From: Artemisia argyi
Taxonomy: Eukaryota; Streptophyta; Magnoliopsida; Asterales; Asteraceae
Assembly: GCA_030686995.1 (NCBI GenBank)
Contig: CM060686.1
Span: 71,390,319-71,454,318 of the forward strand
Direction: 5' to 3'
DNA length: 64,000 bases
Positions within the stretch are counted from its first letter, which is position 1; the number at the start of each line of letters is the position of its first letter. A model generated the notes under the pieces. It worked only from the letters and a program-made list of their open reading frames with translations, had not been told where the DNA came from and made no database searches. Made by a program: the position numbers and the translations under genes. Below are positions 1-11,892 of the stretch, in pieces.

Positions 1-774
1 GGGTGTTGAATTTATTCTTAAGCAATGGAGAACACACAAACCACGCAAACGAGGTTGAAGATGGTTTATGGCGAGTTAACATATTGACATTACTTTTGGT
101 GAGTGTGATTGAGAAGACTTAAACAATGATTTAGTTATTGATCCTTTGTGGCTTAAGTTTGACATTCTTAGTTGCTGATATGAACTTAGATATCATCATG
201 TATGCTAATGCGCTCAGTACTCAAATTAGTTATGTAGAGTAACCTCATCTTAATCAAGTTATCTTATCATATAAATCATTGTTAGCATTTGAAATGTTGA
301 AACCTGGTGCGTCTCCCTCATTTGGTGGTTCTGCTGTATCATTTTCATATATGTTGTTCATTTCAAACATTTTTGCAGTCTCAACTCTGGTTTTAACATT
401 CATTAAGATGCCAGTTGCAATCGATTTTTCTTTTGCAAAAAAATAAAATAATACAGAATTTCCCATTTACTTTATTCAATGCTTAGGTGGTAAGATGTGG
501 GTGTGTTGGGTAAGAAAATACTTTATTAGTTTGGTCGAAGCATACCTGGTCGGACATGTTTTTAATAACTAACTTTATTAGTTATAACACATCTCTCTAA
601 GTACTTCAGTGAAATGGTTAAGGAGGTTTTCTGAATAATAATGCTACCCATTCCAATTTCAGCTATTTTTTTCTTATTTAACACGTTCTCTAAGTTCAAA
701 CAAGTAACTGTGATCAATGCAGTAATTATTTATAAAAAGTGAAGCTTGGAACTAAAACTGTGTTTTCTGTGCAG
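1..774. other. AT-rich sequence without recognisable gene
   Basis: I see no convincing coding region here. A short open frame on the minus strand (254-466) has no family I recognise. The right edge at 771-774 is a splice-acceptor-like GCAG that leads into the kinesin-derived exon. The stretch probably belongs to the Helitron-like mosaic that ends at 7078. Confidence 0.4.
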
Positions 775-919
775 CCTTCGATCACTGAAGCGCGAAAGGG
801 AGTTTCTAGCAAAGAGACTAACAACACGAATGACAACAGAAGAGAGAGAACTGTTATACAGGAAATGGGACGTTCTGCTTGAGGGAAAGCAGCGTAGGAT
901 TCAATTCATTAACGAATAG
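775..919 (+). pseudogene. Kinesin KIN-7 (NACK-like) C-terminal domain exon, fragment
   Basis: From a splice-acceptor-like GCAG ending at 774, a frame starting at 776 gives 47 residues and then TAG at 917-919. The residues match the conserved C-terminal region (DUF3490) of plant KIN-7 kinesins: a LKRERE start, an EERELLY..KWDV core and a GKQRR motif. In the family, GKQRR-QL is followed by more conserved sequence; here a stop comes after INE. No motor domain or other kinesin exon was found nearby. It is best read as an exon fragment, probably captured or duplicated. Full-length kinesins of this family act on microtubules in cytokinesis; this fragment is unlikely to be functional. Confidence 0.7.
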
Positions 920-989
920 CAAAGGTATAATTTCCAGCAAAAATACGCCGATAAGCAGTTTTAGTAAGCAATCATGAACAACCCTTTGT

Positions 990-1464
990 GTTTAATTATA
1001 GTGGAATGCACTATAAATATCAGAGGTTAGTTCAGAAGTCATTGCAATAGGCATTGTATGAATACTGCCAGATCCACCTGAAATTCTTCTGCTGCCAGGA
1101 CCACCACAGTAAGGTATTATACCGGGCCCACAACCTTGTAGCACCACTGGTGGTGGTGATCCTGACCCAAACCCACCTCCTGGGGACATCCCCGGATCAC
1201 CACCATCTTGTGTGATTCCAGGAATACAGCCACTTTGTGTGTTTCGCTGCAGAAAGCAACCTGGTGGTGTGGTCCCGTAAGGATTGCCACCTTGTGGTAT
1301 AGTACCTGGAGGGTAGCCGTAGCCGGTAGCCCCCACCATCAGGTGGTGGTATGATTCCCGGAGGGAAGTTGGCGCCACCTGGTTGACCATCTACCGGGGG
1401 TGTAATCACCGGAGGACCGCCATCAGGCGGTGTAGTCCCAGGGGGAATATTGTTACCTACATTG
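990..1464 (-). pseudogene. Pro/Gly-rich tail exon downstream of the pectate lyase pseudogene
   Basis: On the minus strand a good donor (AG|GTGAGT, just below 1547) and an acceptor (ACGCAG, exon from 1464) join the pectate lyase C-terminal exon to this one. It encodes low-complexity Pro/Gly-rich sequence (IPPGTTPPDGG-like units). The frame is held from 1464 to about 1345, then shifts by one base within a G-run and continues as PPGTIPQGGNPYG-like units to a stop at 992. I do not recognise the tail as a standard pectate lyase part. Similar low-complexity tails occur in X8-domain callose-binding proteins, so it could come from another gene. Confidence 0.5.
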
Positions 1465-1546
1465 CTGCGTAATAACAGAACATATCAAATCACATGGACT
1501 CTTGAGGACACTGTAAAACATGGAAAAAATCTGACAATTAACTCAC

Positions 1547-2416
1547 CTTGGAACACCTAAGAGGACACCGGCATGCATAGTTAGTTGGTTTATCTGGTAA
1601 GCCGACATTGGAGGAACACTAGAAGCCTTGTCATACTGAACACTAATTTATGCACCCGAGGGCACAAAAAATGCACCATTAACCATCAAATCCCCTTCAG
1701 TTCTCCAATTCCATCCCTCCCATTCATCATCATTCGCTCCCATTCTCTTCGTCACCTATACATACACCACTGTAAGCGAATGTATACGTTTCTATATTGT
1801 GGATTAAGCAATTATGTACCTCTTTGTGAGAATTGGCAACAAAGAAATTGCCCTGACTATTGATAGTGGGAGCAACACTCCCACCAATGGCATACAACTG
1901 CCATTCAGTATAGTCGTTGTTTACAACATGGAAATACCCATGGCGGCACCTCGACATTCTCTCTACAAGCCCTTTCCCAAAGTGATTGAATGCTACAGTC
2001 ACCTATGCAAATGATGCCATTATGTATTCATATTTTCATAGATAATAATTTAATTTATTTAAGGTAATGCATGTTAGGGGCTTACCTGCATACCAGCATC
2101 AGCTAAGAAGTCATCAGAATGGCCCAACAACATGACCTTATCATGTTATGTGAAATAGGAATTGCTTACTGTCACGGCTGTGGACCCCTCCGTGATATCC
2201 ACCAATCCGTCTATACACCTGGCAAAAGAACAATGGTCAATCCACAAATTCCTTACCCCCTGATAGTCAGTCCATCACCGTCTGATTTTCCTTTGCCCAC
2301 AATGTCTGTAGGACTCACTCGAAGGTTAGCCTTCCCGGAGGGCTCACAATCGTGAATGTAGAGACCATGAATGATTATATTACCGATATTTTCAATCACA
2401 ATGCATTAATGTGGAA
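1547..2416 (-). pseudogene. Pectate lyase (PL1 family) pseudogene
   Basis: Read on the minus strand, three joined frames give the conserved core of plant pectate lyases. First is IIIHGLYIHDC and a KSDGDGLTI block (about 2391-2260). Next comes [10 protein letters not shown]...[20 protein letters not shown] (about 2250-2150). Then follow [55 protein letters not shown] and [20 protein letters not shown]. It is broken by a frameshift near 2260, an in-frame TAA at 2146-2148, and another stop after FVPSGA. The N-terminal half and signal peptide are missing. Intact family members cleave pectin by beta-elimination in the cell wall; this copy cannot make a full enzyme. Confidence 0.85.
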
Positions 2417-5400
2417 CTGAGAAAAGAATTGAACCACTTTGAAGAGGTAATATCTCAGTTGATTTTCAGAAACGTGGAAGACAATATGACTATGCTTATG
2501 CCACTATATTTCTTATGTTATCAATAATGGTACTTTCTTGGGAGTAAGGCTACGTATTAATGAGTCTACTGGTTTTCACAAATACGTCTACTTCTTTTGT
2601 ATTTACTGGTTCAAATAACTCTACTCCTTATAGGTTGAGGTTACTGGTCACATTATTTGGATAAGAGTAAATCTATGAAAGCAATATATCTACAAATTAT
2701 TCAATCAGTTGATGGTTTACTGGGTGAATAAATTCTATTTAGGGGTTGTTTATTTTACTGGTCATGCTTAAGCTGTTGTTATTTATATACTTGGTAACTA
2801 CAGGTGTACGTACTGCTATTAAACGTTACTGATAACACAATAACAGATGATAGAGACAGCAGGTTATTAGATTAACCTCTAATTCGTATTATAGAGGTAC
2901 ACTTAATGCTTATGGGAATAAGGGTGTGTCTAAAGGAAGTGATTATTCCTGAGATTACTGTTACAGAAGATGATTTTTATGCTGCTGCTATTCAGATTTT
3001 TATGATGCCCGTTTCTAATTAGTTCTGCTCTCATCAATTCATACGACTACGTTTCAGATTTTTGTTGTTGAATATTGCTTCGTTATGTTCATACGATACA
3101 TACTATTTCCATTTAAGATTCATGTTTTGATGGAGATACTTTAGTTTCACTTTTGTATTCATGATGCATTTACTATCTTATATATGGATGTCACTGAATG
3201 ACCTTATAGGGGTAATTATGAAACATGTAATAAGAATTAAAGCATTTATTAATAGTAACCATTGAAGAATCAGGTAATTAAAAATCAACTTTTTTACAGT
3301 TATGAAACAGCATAAGAGGCAAATCATACTATTTGGTGTAAAGCAACTCTTTGGCGCTGTTAATGTTATTCTATATTTACAGGTAATTGTATTATATTTT
3401 ATTTAATTGTTATTTAGGTGTTTTTTTTATTCATTAATTATAATGTTCTAAGGTTTTCATCATATATATGAGGTAAGCGGTTTTATTAATTGAAACTACA
3501 GGACTTTTGGTTTCGTCACATGTACTCTGGATTTGGACATCTAATATACATAGTCTTTGTTTTATGAAATTATGGTTCAGTTACAATTGTTTATGAAGCC
3601 CAAATTGAATTTAATAAAAGATAAATTGTTTGCAGATAATAGTTGGTGTTTGGATAAACTTATCGCATTTTGATACTACTAATAAAAGTGATACAATCAA
3701 AGGGTATATCAGATTCGGTGACAATATCCTTTTCTTTTACAGAGTATTCATTATATTATGTTTAAGTAGAAAGTTATCTAACAGATTTATTTGGGTGATT
3801 TTGGACACGTTTACTTTTGTACAAGTAGGATTGGTCTGATGCAGCTGAGCCGTTGAGGTATGTAAACACTAAACAAAGACTAATTGCATTGATCACATCT
3901 TTGGAATAAAATCCAGTTGGAAAAGGAAATCCAATTAGAGATTGGTGTGTTGTGATGAAATCGGTTCTCCTATCTAAGCATGCGCTCATCATTTTATCCG
4001 GATTCGGCGCTGGTGATTATATGCATTATAGTGCATAAGTTGAGAAGTTCTTAGATTGAAAATAGACAAAATGAAGAGTATTATTTTCCATGATACAAAG
4101 GAAAAAATTAGTCAGGATTCTTTGTCCACATTTGCAGCCATAGCTAATCGATGTTTAAGTAGATATCATTGAGAAAGACCACATATGGTAAAGAACGTCA
4201 AAGAACTTGAGGCTGAAAATCATCAACAAGTAAGTTATTTATGATATCAGTTGTCAAAGAAAGAAATGAAGTAGATATCATCAACATGCCAATATTAACT
4301 TATTATGTCGTTTCCTACATGCAATCTTGAAGTAGATGGCAAAAGAGTAATACCATTATCAAAATCTTTCTAGAGCTTACTGAGATACTTGCAGCTCACA
4401 ACTTCTAATAGTTGAACTTGCAGCTCACATGATAAAACATAGACGTATTTATACCATAATGCCAAACAACACTTTTCTATAAGAACATTTTGTTATGTGT
4501 TAAAACTGAAATGCCTTAAGAGATGTAATACTTTATATGTTCAAATCATTTGTAGAGGTCTCTAGATGGCATGTTATGCTAAGAAAGTCATTTTAAAGAT
4601 TGTCATTACAGTTGCAAATGTAGCATGATATACAGTTAAGTAAAAATGTAACATGATAGCAAATGTGTCCATTCACTTAATAAATTATTATTAGTTGAGT
4701 TATTTTGTTGAAGGTGGATTTAGATGAACAATGCCAAAGATTGAAAAAAAAAGTAAAAGAAACGGATTATTCGTCACCAAATTTATTGGTATGTATCGGT
4801 TTGAATCTTTTTATTTGAATCAATTGAGATAAATGACATAATTTTTTTGCTGTTATTTTTTGTTTTTGTTAGGTTTAGCAATTTATGTGTACTTATTACT
4901 TAATAATTTGGTGCATTTATGCACGACCCATGTCCCTTGATCAATTCATATGATTAAGTTTATGTTTATTCTTCATTTGTAGTATTTAAATTTTCTTCTT
5001 GAAGCTTTTTTCTTCGATTTTCAAGCTAATATATAAGCATAACAGCACCAATATCAATTGCTATCCATGTTTAATCTTTTGTTCACTTAATAATATATTA
5101 ATATGTTAGAAAGTGTTGTTTTTATGTTTTCCTTTACATAGAAGTCAATAATATAATAGATGAAGGCTTGAAGAAGAAGTCACAAAGCTTATATGTGAAC
5201 TATCCATTATAATGGTAAGTCTATTATTTACGTACACATTATCATGCATGTTCTTTTTTGATATATAAATTTACATTGAGTTTTTTAATACAAGAAAATG
5301 AGAGATGGAGCCTTGAAGAAGAAATCACAAAGCTAACTGATGACGCACTGGAACTTAGTTTCACCGGTTAAGGAGAGAAGTCTGAGAATATTATATGCAA

Positions 5401-7048
5401 AATAAAGAATGGTGATTACCAATGGTATATTTTTTTTTGCTTTTTACTTTCTTTGCTACATTTGGTTTTTTCTTCTGAATGATAGAGAAATTTACGACAA
5501 AAATGACTTGAGCATACGGCCTAAATTAATATGAAAAATGTTACAAGGCTTGACTAATGTTCGAATTAATAATTCTGGCCATGAATTCAAAGAAGATTTA
5601 ATCAGTTGCAACCAATTTGCAAGTGTTCTTTACATTGTGTTTAGAAAGTTCATTTTAAATAATAAATATTATGTCCATTGACTGATAATAACATTATATA
5701 TTTATAATGTTATTAATAAGGTCATGTTAGCGATGATTAGGGTTTACATTTTTGTTTAATCAGTCATGTTAAATCGATTCCTTTTTTTAATTTTATTAAG
5801 AAAGACATTTGTAATACATTTGAGAAAGATTGATGTGTTGTTGCCGTATGTACATTTACATTGTTATGTCATTCATACTTGGCTATGTAAGCACTTTGAT
5901 GTTCAGCTCACTTTTTAACTCAACTTTTGTAGCTTAGCAAGGCATTACCAAAAGGGACTCTTGCGGTTAAAAAAAATTGCATCTGGGAGTGTAACTGGAC
6001 TGAAAGTCACTGAAAAACCAGTAGATCCATAGCTCAAGATGACGAGATAAATTTAACCCATAACCGAGTCAAATGTTACTAAATGGTTCGAATTTCCAAT
6101 TGAAAAGATTCTATTGTATGTACTTATTTCAGGAGAGTACCTTTCAAGCCTCTAAGTACTAAATCACACAAAGCTGGAAGCTTACGATTATTAAAGGATA
6201 CATCAGTTAAAGATTATTGTGATATCTCAGAATCAAGCCAAGATAAGCTAAAAGACTCAGAAACGTCAAGTTCAACAAGGCTCAGAAATTCTTTTAGTAC
6301 AGAAGATTTGCGGAAAACCATTTCAAGTAATCATTATACTGCATGAAATTGTATTCATTAAATATTTAATACTAAGTGGACATTTTGTAACAATGTATAA
6401 AGTAAATACATCAAATACAAATGAGGAATAAGCTAAGGACTTTATAAACAAATACTTTGCCTTATCAAATATGAGCTACTTAAACGGTAACGAATGTATC
6501 TTTAACGCTCCCTAAAAGTACCTACCAAAATATATCATGAAACTCAAATATATCAGCTGTTACAATAGAATTACCGACAGATGCAAGTGTGAAAGTGTTA
6601 AAAATAGTTACCACAATATTCAACAATAACGTATAATAAAACAAAAAATACACACAATAATTTGGTAGACAATCATGCCTATACTTCTTAAAAACACATT
6701 GATCGTCTATAAAAATCATACACAATCAAATAAAAAATTAATATAATATTAACATACCAATAATAAATCATCCACATTAATTTCTAAACAAATTAGTTAC
6801 CAAATAAAAGCTTCGTATACATACATCAAAATATTCAAAAATAATACACCCAACCAATAATAACAATACATATAATCACACGATCCCCGGTAACTTCCTT
6901 ACACATTATTTACCAACACAAACAACCTTCGTATACATATATCTTATTATTCTAAAATAATACACTAAAAGAATAATCACAAACATGCCCGCCCATATAT
7001 AACATTAAAAATATTATAATTAAATTAAAATGTAAAATTACAAGTCAT
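2417..7048. other. AT-rich non-coding stretch with degraded exon-like scraps
   Basis: No complete gene is visible. Short plus-strand stretches look like decayed coiled-coil exons, for example near 4190-4230 (VKELEAENHQQ-like), near 5290-5350 (LEEEITKL-like) and near 6130-6330 (a Ser/Lys-rich stretch). None can be assigned to a family. The stretch lies to the left of the Helitron-type 3' end and is probably part of the same mosaic. Confidence 0.35.
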
Positions 7049-7077
7049 GCCCGCCCATTGGGAGGGCTTTGAGACTA

Positions 7078-7078
<1 letters not shown>
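7049..7078 (+). other. Helitron 3' terminal hairpin and CTAG end
   Basis: Stem GCCCGCCC (7049-7056), loop ATT, stem GGGAGGGC (7060-7067), which pairs with one mismatch. TTTGAGA follows, then CTAG at 7075-7078 and a host T at 7079. This is the canonical Helitron 3' layout of a GC-rich hairpin about ten bases before CTRR-T. A related partial motif (ATGCCCGCCC) is also present near 6985-6994. Confidence 0.7.

Positions 7079-7152
<74 letters not shown>
7079..7152. repeat. (TA)n microsatellite
   Basis: Uninterrupted TA dinucleotides, about 37 units, starting directly at the Helitron-type end. Confidence 0.95.
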
Positions 7153-7155
<3 letters not shown>

Positions 7156-7199
7156 CAAACAAGAATATATCATTGATTACATAATTCATTACATCATTA

Positions 7200-7563
7200 A
7201 GCACCCGTGGGTCGACTAAGGGCGGCACAAAACCATCATAGACCTTATCTACAATGTCATATAACGCCTTTCTAGCTAGTTCATGAGCCACTCGATTCTC
7301 ATCACACCGCATAATGGACAAAGGACATGAAGTAAACGAGCAACATAATTGAGTATTTTTAGGAAGAGGCCCCTAATATGAAGCAAATCCTTTTTTATGT
7401 AGAAATGTGTCGACAAGAATACTTGAATTCGTCTCCAAAATAACATTCCTGAAACCTTTAGCAAGAGCCACCTAGATATCCCAAATAATAGAATTTGCTT
7501 CGATCTTAATAACCGAGGTTTATTTCCCGCCACCCCAATTGACCCGTTGTGACACCTCATCAC
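7200..7563 (-). pseudogene. LINE RNase H-like domain remnant (RVT_3 type)
   Basis: On the minus strand the end of the domain reads CDENRVAHELARKAL, the conserved tail of the RNase H-like domain found in plant non-LTR elements and related host genes. Upstream pieces (an IIWDI-like segment, then an ALAKGF..VILETN-like segment) lie in two other frames, so it carries frameshifts. No RT domain remains in this copy. It is a decayed fragment, not a gene. Confidence 0.6.
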
Positions 7564-8659
7564 AAACCAATTCCCGCAACACTATTTCTACTTGATATCC
7601 CAACTTCGGCATTAATTTTTATCACTCCATAAGATAGAGGACTGGTATGTGTTAATTTACATACCTTTTTCATGGTCAAATACCAACCCAAATGGACTAA
7701 ATAAGCTAACAAATGCCAAAGAATTGTGTGTTTTATGTTTGTGAATGTGCAGGTACGGATATCTCGTTAAAAGATGAAAAACAATCAGAAGCAAGCAAAA
7801 ACGAGCATGAGAGTAGATGTATGTGCAGTCAGTCAATAAAAGTCAATTCAGAGCCGTAGGAATCATCAGAGATTTAAGGAATGTCAGTTTTAATCCTTGG
7901 ATGAAGTATCATGATATTTTCAGAATTGGTCCTCCAAGTTCCAGACTTTGGCAGTTTTAGTCCCTGGAAGATACTTTTCAGTTTATGACGTCCATAATCC
8001 TTGAAGAATCAGATATGTACATCATTAGCCCTTGGATGATATTTTGAGATGAAATACATGTTTGGTCCTCATGAATTCAATCTTAGCAATCTTAGTCCTT
8101 ATTTGTTGAAAATATCAAAAAGCTGAAAATCCACACAAAACTAAGCCTAATCCAATTGCACTTTAACCAAATCCAATAAAGAAAATAAAGCCCAAAACCA
8201 ATCCACAAATAAAATAACCCAAGCCCATATCCAACACCCACCCACGGTCAATATATTGAGACGGGTCAATGAGGTCAAAAAGAAGTCAAATAATATTAAA
8301 AAAAGTTACCCCGCTTTCCCTTTCCCCCCCAAATACCCCCAATTACCCAGGACTGAAGAACCCTAAATTACCCGTACATCAATTTCACCACAATTAAGGG
8401 TGAATTGGTCAAATCAAATGCCTTCTAGAAGATAACACAGGTGTCAGAAGCATGTCAGGAGCAAACAAGCACAAAGGGATTAACGTGGCATCATACTATT
8501 GGTAGGAACGCGTCACAGGATCTAATCCAAAGGTATGTAATGATTGGTGATTGATGGATATTGATCTCACGGCTCAGAATTTGACTCAAGAAACACACCA
8601 CACGGATTGCCAAGCTGGCAATCCGTGGATACTCCTTTCTAGAATCATCTCAGTTGTAG

Positions 8660-8667
8660 TATAAATA
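8660..8667 (+). promoter_or_regulatory. TATA box of the long LTR
   Basis: TATAAATA within the proposed U3/R junction of the 7648-11507 LTR. Confidence 0.45.
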
Positions 8668-10631
8668 GAGGGCTAGGTTGCTTGTATTGGTGTGGAGTTT
8701 TTAGGATAGCAAAACTCTGCCAAAATTTCTATTGATGTATTAGTATAGCTTTGTAGTTTAATTGTAATTTCTTTTATTATCAATGAAATTAGTTTTTAGT
8801 TAAAATCAATTCAATTTGTTACTATTTCTGCTATTTTTTATTTCTCATATCAGTTTAAGATCTTGTTTGATTACAAAATTACTTTAGCTTTTAATTCTGT
8901 CATTATCTTATTTTAAATAGTTTTCATAAAAACAGAAAATCAAAATTTAAAAAATAGAGATAGAAGTTTATTGAATTCAGTTTTTAAATAAACCTGTTTG
9001 TGGATTGGTACATCTATTATAAGACTTGATTAGCTTCTGTGAGAGTTAGTATAGTTTTGTTATTCAGTAGCTTATAGGTCAAAGGAAGTCAACTGGTTGG
9101 GTTATTGGTGAATTGAGGAGGAATTGACAAGCTAAAGAGAGATTTGGAAGCTCTTAGCCTGTCTAGAGACAGGCAAGCATAGTGATCCCCCTCTGTTCAT
9201 GCTGAGGGGGTAGAACTTTGTAAGTTTTTGGTCTTTTATTCTAGAACTAATTGCATCTGTTTGATTCTAGTATAGAATTGACTTGAACTGTTTCATTGCT
9301 TAATTTGAATATTATTGTAGTTGATAATATAAGACTTGTGCTTGTGTGATTTTATTTTCATTTGTGTTAGCTTAATTTCTGTGTAGTTTAGTGATCTTTA
9401 TTGATTTTCTGTCATTTATAGTAGTTGAAATTCTGAGTATCAGTTGGATTTGAGTGAATTTGTTTGTTGAATCTGAAGTACCTAGTGAGTATTGTAGCTT
9501 ATTAGATTATGTAAGTGGTTGATTGGTGTTCAATTCTTGGAATTATAGTGTAAGCTGTTAGTTGCAAGGGTGTTTGGCATTGTTGACTATATGTGGTCAA
9601 GCTGAGTATTGGTCACATGTTGTAATTGTTTTAGCTTTAATCTTCCATTTTTAGTAGATTTAAGTTGATTTTTATCGAATTCTTGCAGTATTTAGGGTTT
9701 TGCATCAGTTAGTAGAGTTGAGGTTTAGTAGCAGTTTCAGTTGGATTTCATAAGGTAAAATAGAATTAGGATGTTGTAGTAAGTAAAACATACTGAATTT
9801 GAAGTTCAAAAGCAAGTTTGGCATCTGGAATTCTATGTTCAATAGTAAGTAAAACCGATTTTGACCCATATTTGTTTTCTGAACATTAGATGCCACTGTC
9901 CTATTTGAATAGTTTTGTACCCACTTTTTAGCTTCTCCACTTGAATTAAACCTTTCAATTTTGCTTCTAGGTAATCTCAACTAGCTTATATTGACATATT
10001 TTCAGCTTTTAGTCATTTCCTTTGTCATTAGCTTACACAAATATTAGCTTAAAGCCATCCTTGTGGCCTGTTTCTGCCTTGCATCAGGTTTCTGTCCACA
10101 TAAGCCCGCCTCATCAGAAGTTTTTACAAGCTCATAATAAGTTCCTTTAAGTCTGAGATTTGGTCTTAATGTTGTTTGCTAGATTATTTTCAAGGGTTCA
10201 TCATTTTTAATTGTTAGCTTTTAGTCATTTAGCTTGTGCCTTAGCTTGTAGTAGCTTATGTAAGACCGTTTAGACTTGCTCTTAAGATTTTTGCTTGTTG
10301 ATCATTTCTTAGTTTATCTGCTTGTTAGAGTTTGTGTTATCGTGTATTTGAAGTTGTTATGATAGGTTGAGTTGAATTTAGCTTATTTGCAGTTTTTAAA
10401 TTAGCTTATTAGATCATCAGCCTTAGCTTTTCATTTGCCTACCTTCTTAGATAGCAATCTGTCCTTATCTATGATCCATTGAGATTTCTGAGCTTGTTGG
10501 TAGAAGTTTTAGAGTTGTGCATTATTATATAACTTTTGGATCTGTCTGTTTCAATATTGCTTATTGTGTGAGCTTATTGCATAGCGTTTTCATCTGTTTG
10601 CTTATTATTCTCTGTATCTGAGCTTTCTGAT

Positions 10632-10713
10632 ACTGTGATTTGGCATTTCTGAGTTTAATTGTGCATATTAAGACTGTGATTTGGCATTTCTGAGTTTAAT
10701 TGTGCATATTAAG
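10632..10713. repeat. Tandem duplication, 41 bp x 2
   Basis: The 41-bp unit beginning ACTGTGATTTGGCATTTCTG occurs twice, head to tail and identical, inside the long LTR. Confidence 0.9.
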
Positions 10714-11512
10714 ACTGTGTTTCAAGTTTCTAACAGTTTGGTCACAAGTGCTTATTTATAAGCACTTGTGATAAGCTGTTTTGGTCCAAATAAGCACTTC
10801 TGCTTATCATTTTCTTTTCAAAATTTTTCTGCAAGCTTTTCATAATATTTTAGATTTTATGTAATTTTTTCAGATTTTTCTGGATTGATTTACTATTTTT
10901 CTTAATTTTCCTTTATTAATAATCATTTTTAAATCCTTTTTAATATTCAAAAATCAATAAAAAATCAGAAAAAGCTTTAAAAATACAAAAATATTTTAGG
11001 AAATTCTTTTATAATATTTTAGATTTTTCAGATTAGATTTTATATTTTTCCCATTAATTTTTACAATTTCTTTTATTTTTAATCACTTTTTAATTCAATA
11101 AATAGAAATTAAATCATAGAAAATAAATAAAAAGTCAAAAAATTATTTTTCTTTTTCTCAAAATTCTTTCTAATAGTTTAAGATTTTTAGAAACTTGTTT
11201 CACATTTGTAGGATCATTTTTAGTATAAAAATCGCGTTTTATTTCGTTTGTTACCTTTTAAAAATTGCGTTTGCATTTCTGTTTTTAAGTTTTAGACTTT
11301 TGTGCATATTTAGCTTGTACCTTTTGCATAATTCACTTTTTCTTTTCATAATTTAAATTTCACAATCACTTTTCACTATTCACTTTTCACTACACGGTTC
11401 CCAATTCGATTATTCGAAACTCCATTCGATTTTCATTGGGAGAACGACCCGGGAAATACTTTCCTAAGTATTTCTTCGGAAAATAAATGTATACTATAAT
11501 TGACACACATCA

Positions 11513-11706
11513 AGGACACCAAAGTACCTGAGATGGAACATTAGACGTAAAAATATGTGCTTACAATCTGCATATGCTTGATAAAAGTCTTCCAATATCA
11601 CATGCGTTGACTCTTTCATTTTATTCGGCTCAATCTCTTCTACCCTATGTGTTTTGGAGTTTCTTACACACCATATTTGCCACATGATAATCAACGTAAA
11701 TTCCAA
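11513..11706 (-). pseudogene. LINE ORF2 C-terminal fragment
   Basis: The minus-strand frame contains IIMWQIWCVRNSKTH, the W-x-x-W-x-x-RN signature that follows the zf-RVT zinc finger at the C-terminus of plant L1-type ORF2 proteins. Only this short piece remains; it abuts the end of the long LTR. The neighbouring sequence up to about 11875 ends in TCGTC plus an A-run, which looks like a separate plus-strand LINE 3' tail. Confidence 0.5.
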
Positions 11707-11892
11707 AGTTCCTTATTATTTGTTAAGTATTCTTTGTACGTTATTTCATAGAAGGATTTACAGTTTTCACATATTTGATCACGTATGATATGTGAAATGT
11801 ATTATATTTGATGTGTGGATTGATTGTATGCTTGATATCTTGTTAATGATTAATAAGAACCTCGTCAAAAAAAGAATATCTCGTAGCCGGGG

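Larger units (their letters stand above)
1..7078 (+). mobile_element. Helitron-like element with captured gene fragments (5' end not found)
   Basis: The right end has the hallmarks of a Helitron 3' terminus: a GC-rich hairpin at 7049-7067, then seven bases, then CTAG at 7075-7078 and a following T. Inside lie a kinesin exon on the plus strand and a pectate lyase pseudogene on the minus strand. That mixture of unrelated host fragments in opposite orientations is typical of Helitrons. I could not find a TC-type 5' terminus or any Rep/helicase coding sequence, so this would be non-autonomous and its left edge may lie outside the window. The hairpin is direct evidence; attributing the whole interval to one element is inference. 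Confidence 0.45.
7648..11507 (+). mobile_element. Long LTR (about 3.9 kb), probably Ty3/gypsy Tat/Athila-like
   Basis: The proposed ends are TGTGTTAAT at 7648 and ATTGACACA at 11507, an 8/9 inverted match with TG..CA termini. A TATA box (TATAAATA, 8660-8667) lies about 1 kb inside, followed by a long T-rich transcribed-looking region and no ORF. The right part (GACCCGGGAAATAC near 11447, then CATCAAG after the end) resembles LTR ends and PBS entries of plant Tat/Athila elements. No 5-bp target duplication is visible (tggta left, catca right), so this is probably one LTR of a truncated element rather than a clean solo LTR. Family assignment is inference. Confidence 0.45.

Noticed and set aside
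1585..2355. Plus-strand ORFs of 66-92 codons
   Set aside because: They are the reverse of the pectate lyase pseudogene, whose minus-strand reading has clear family motifs.
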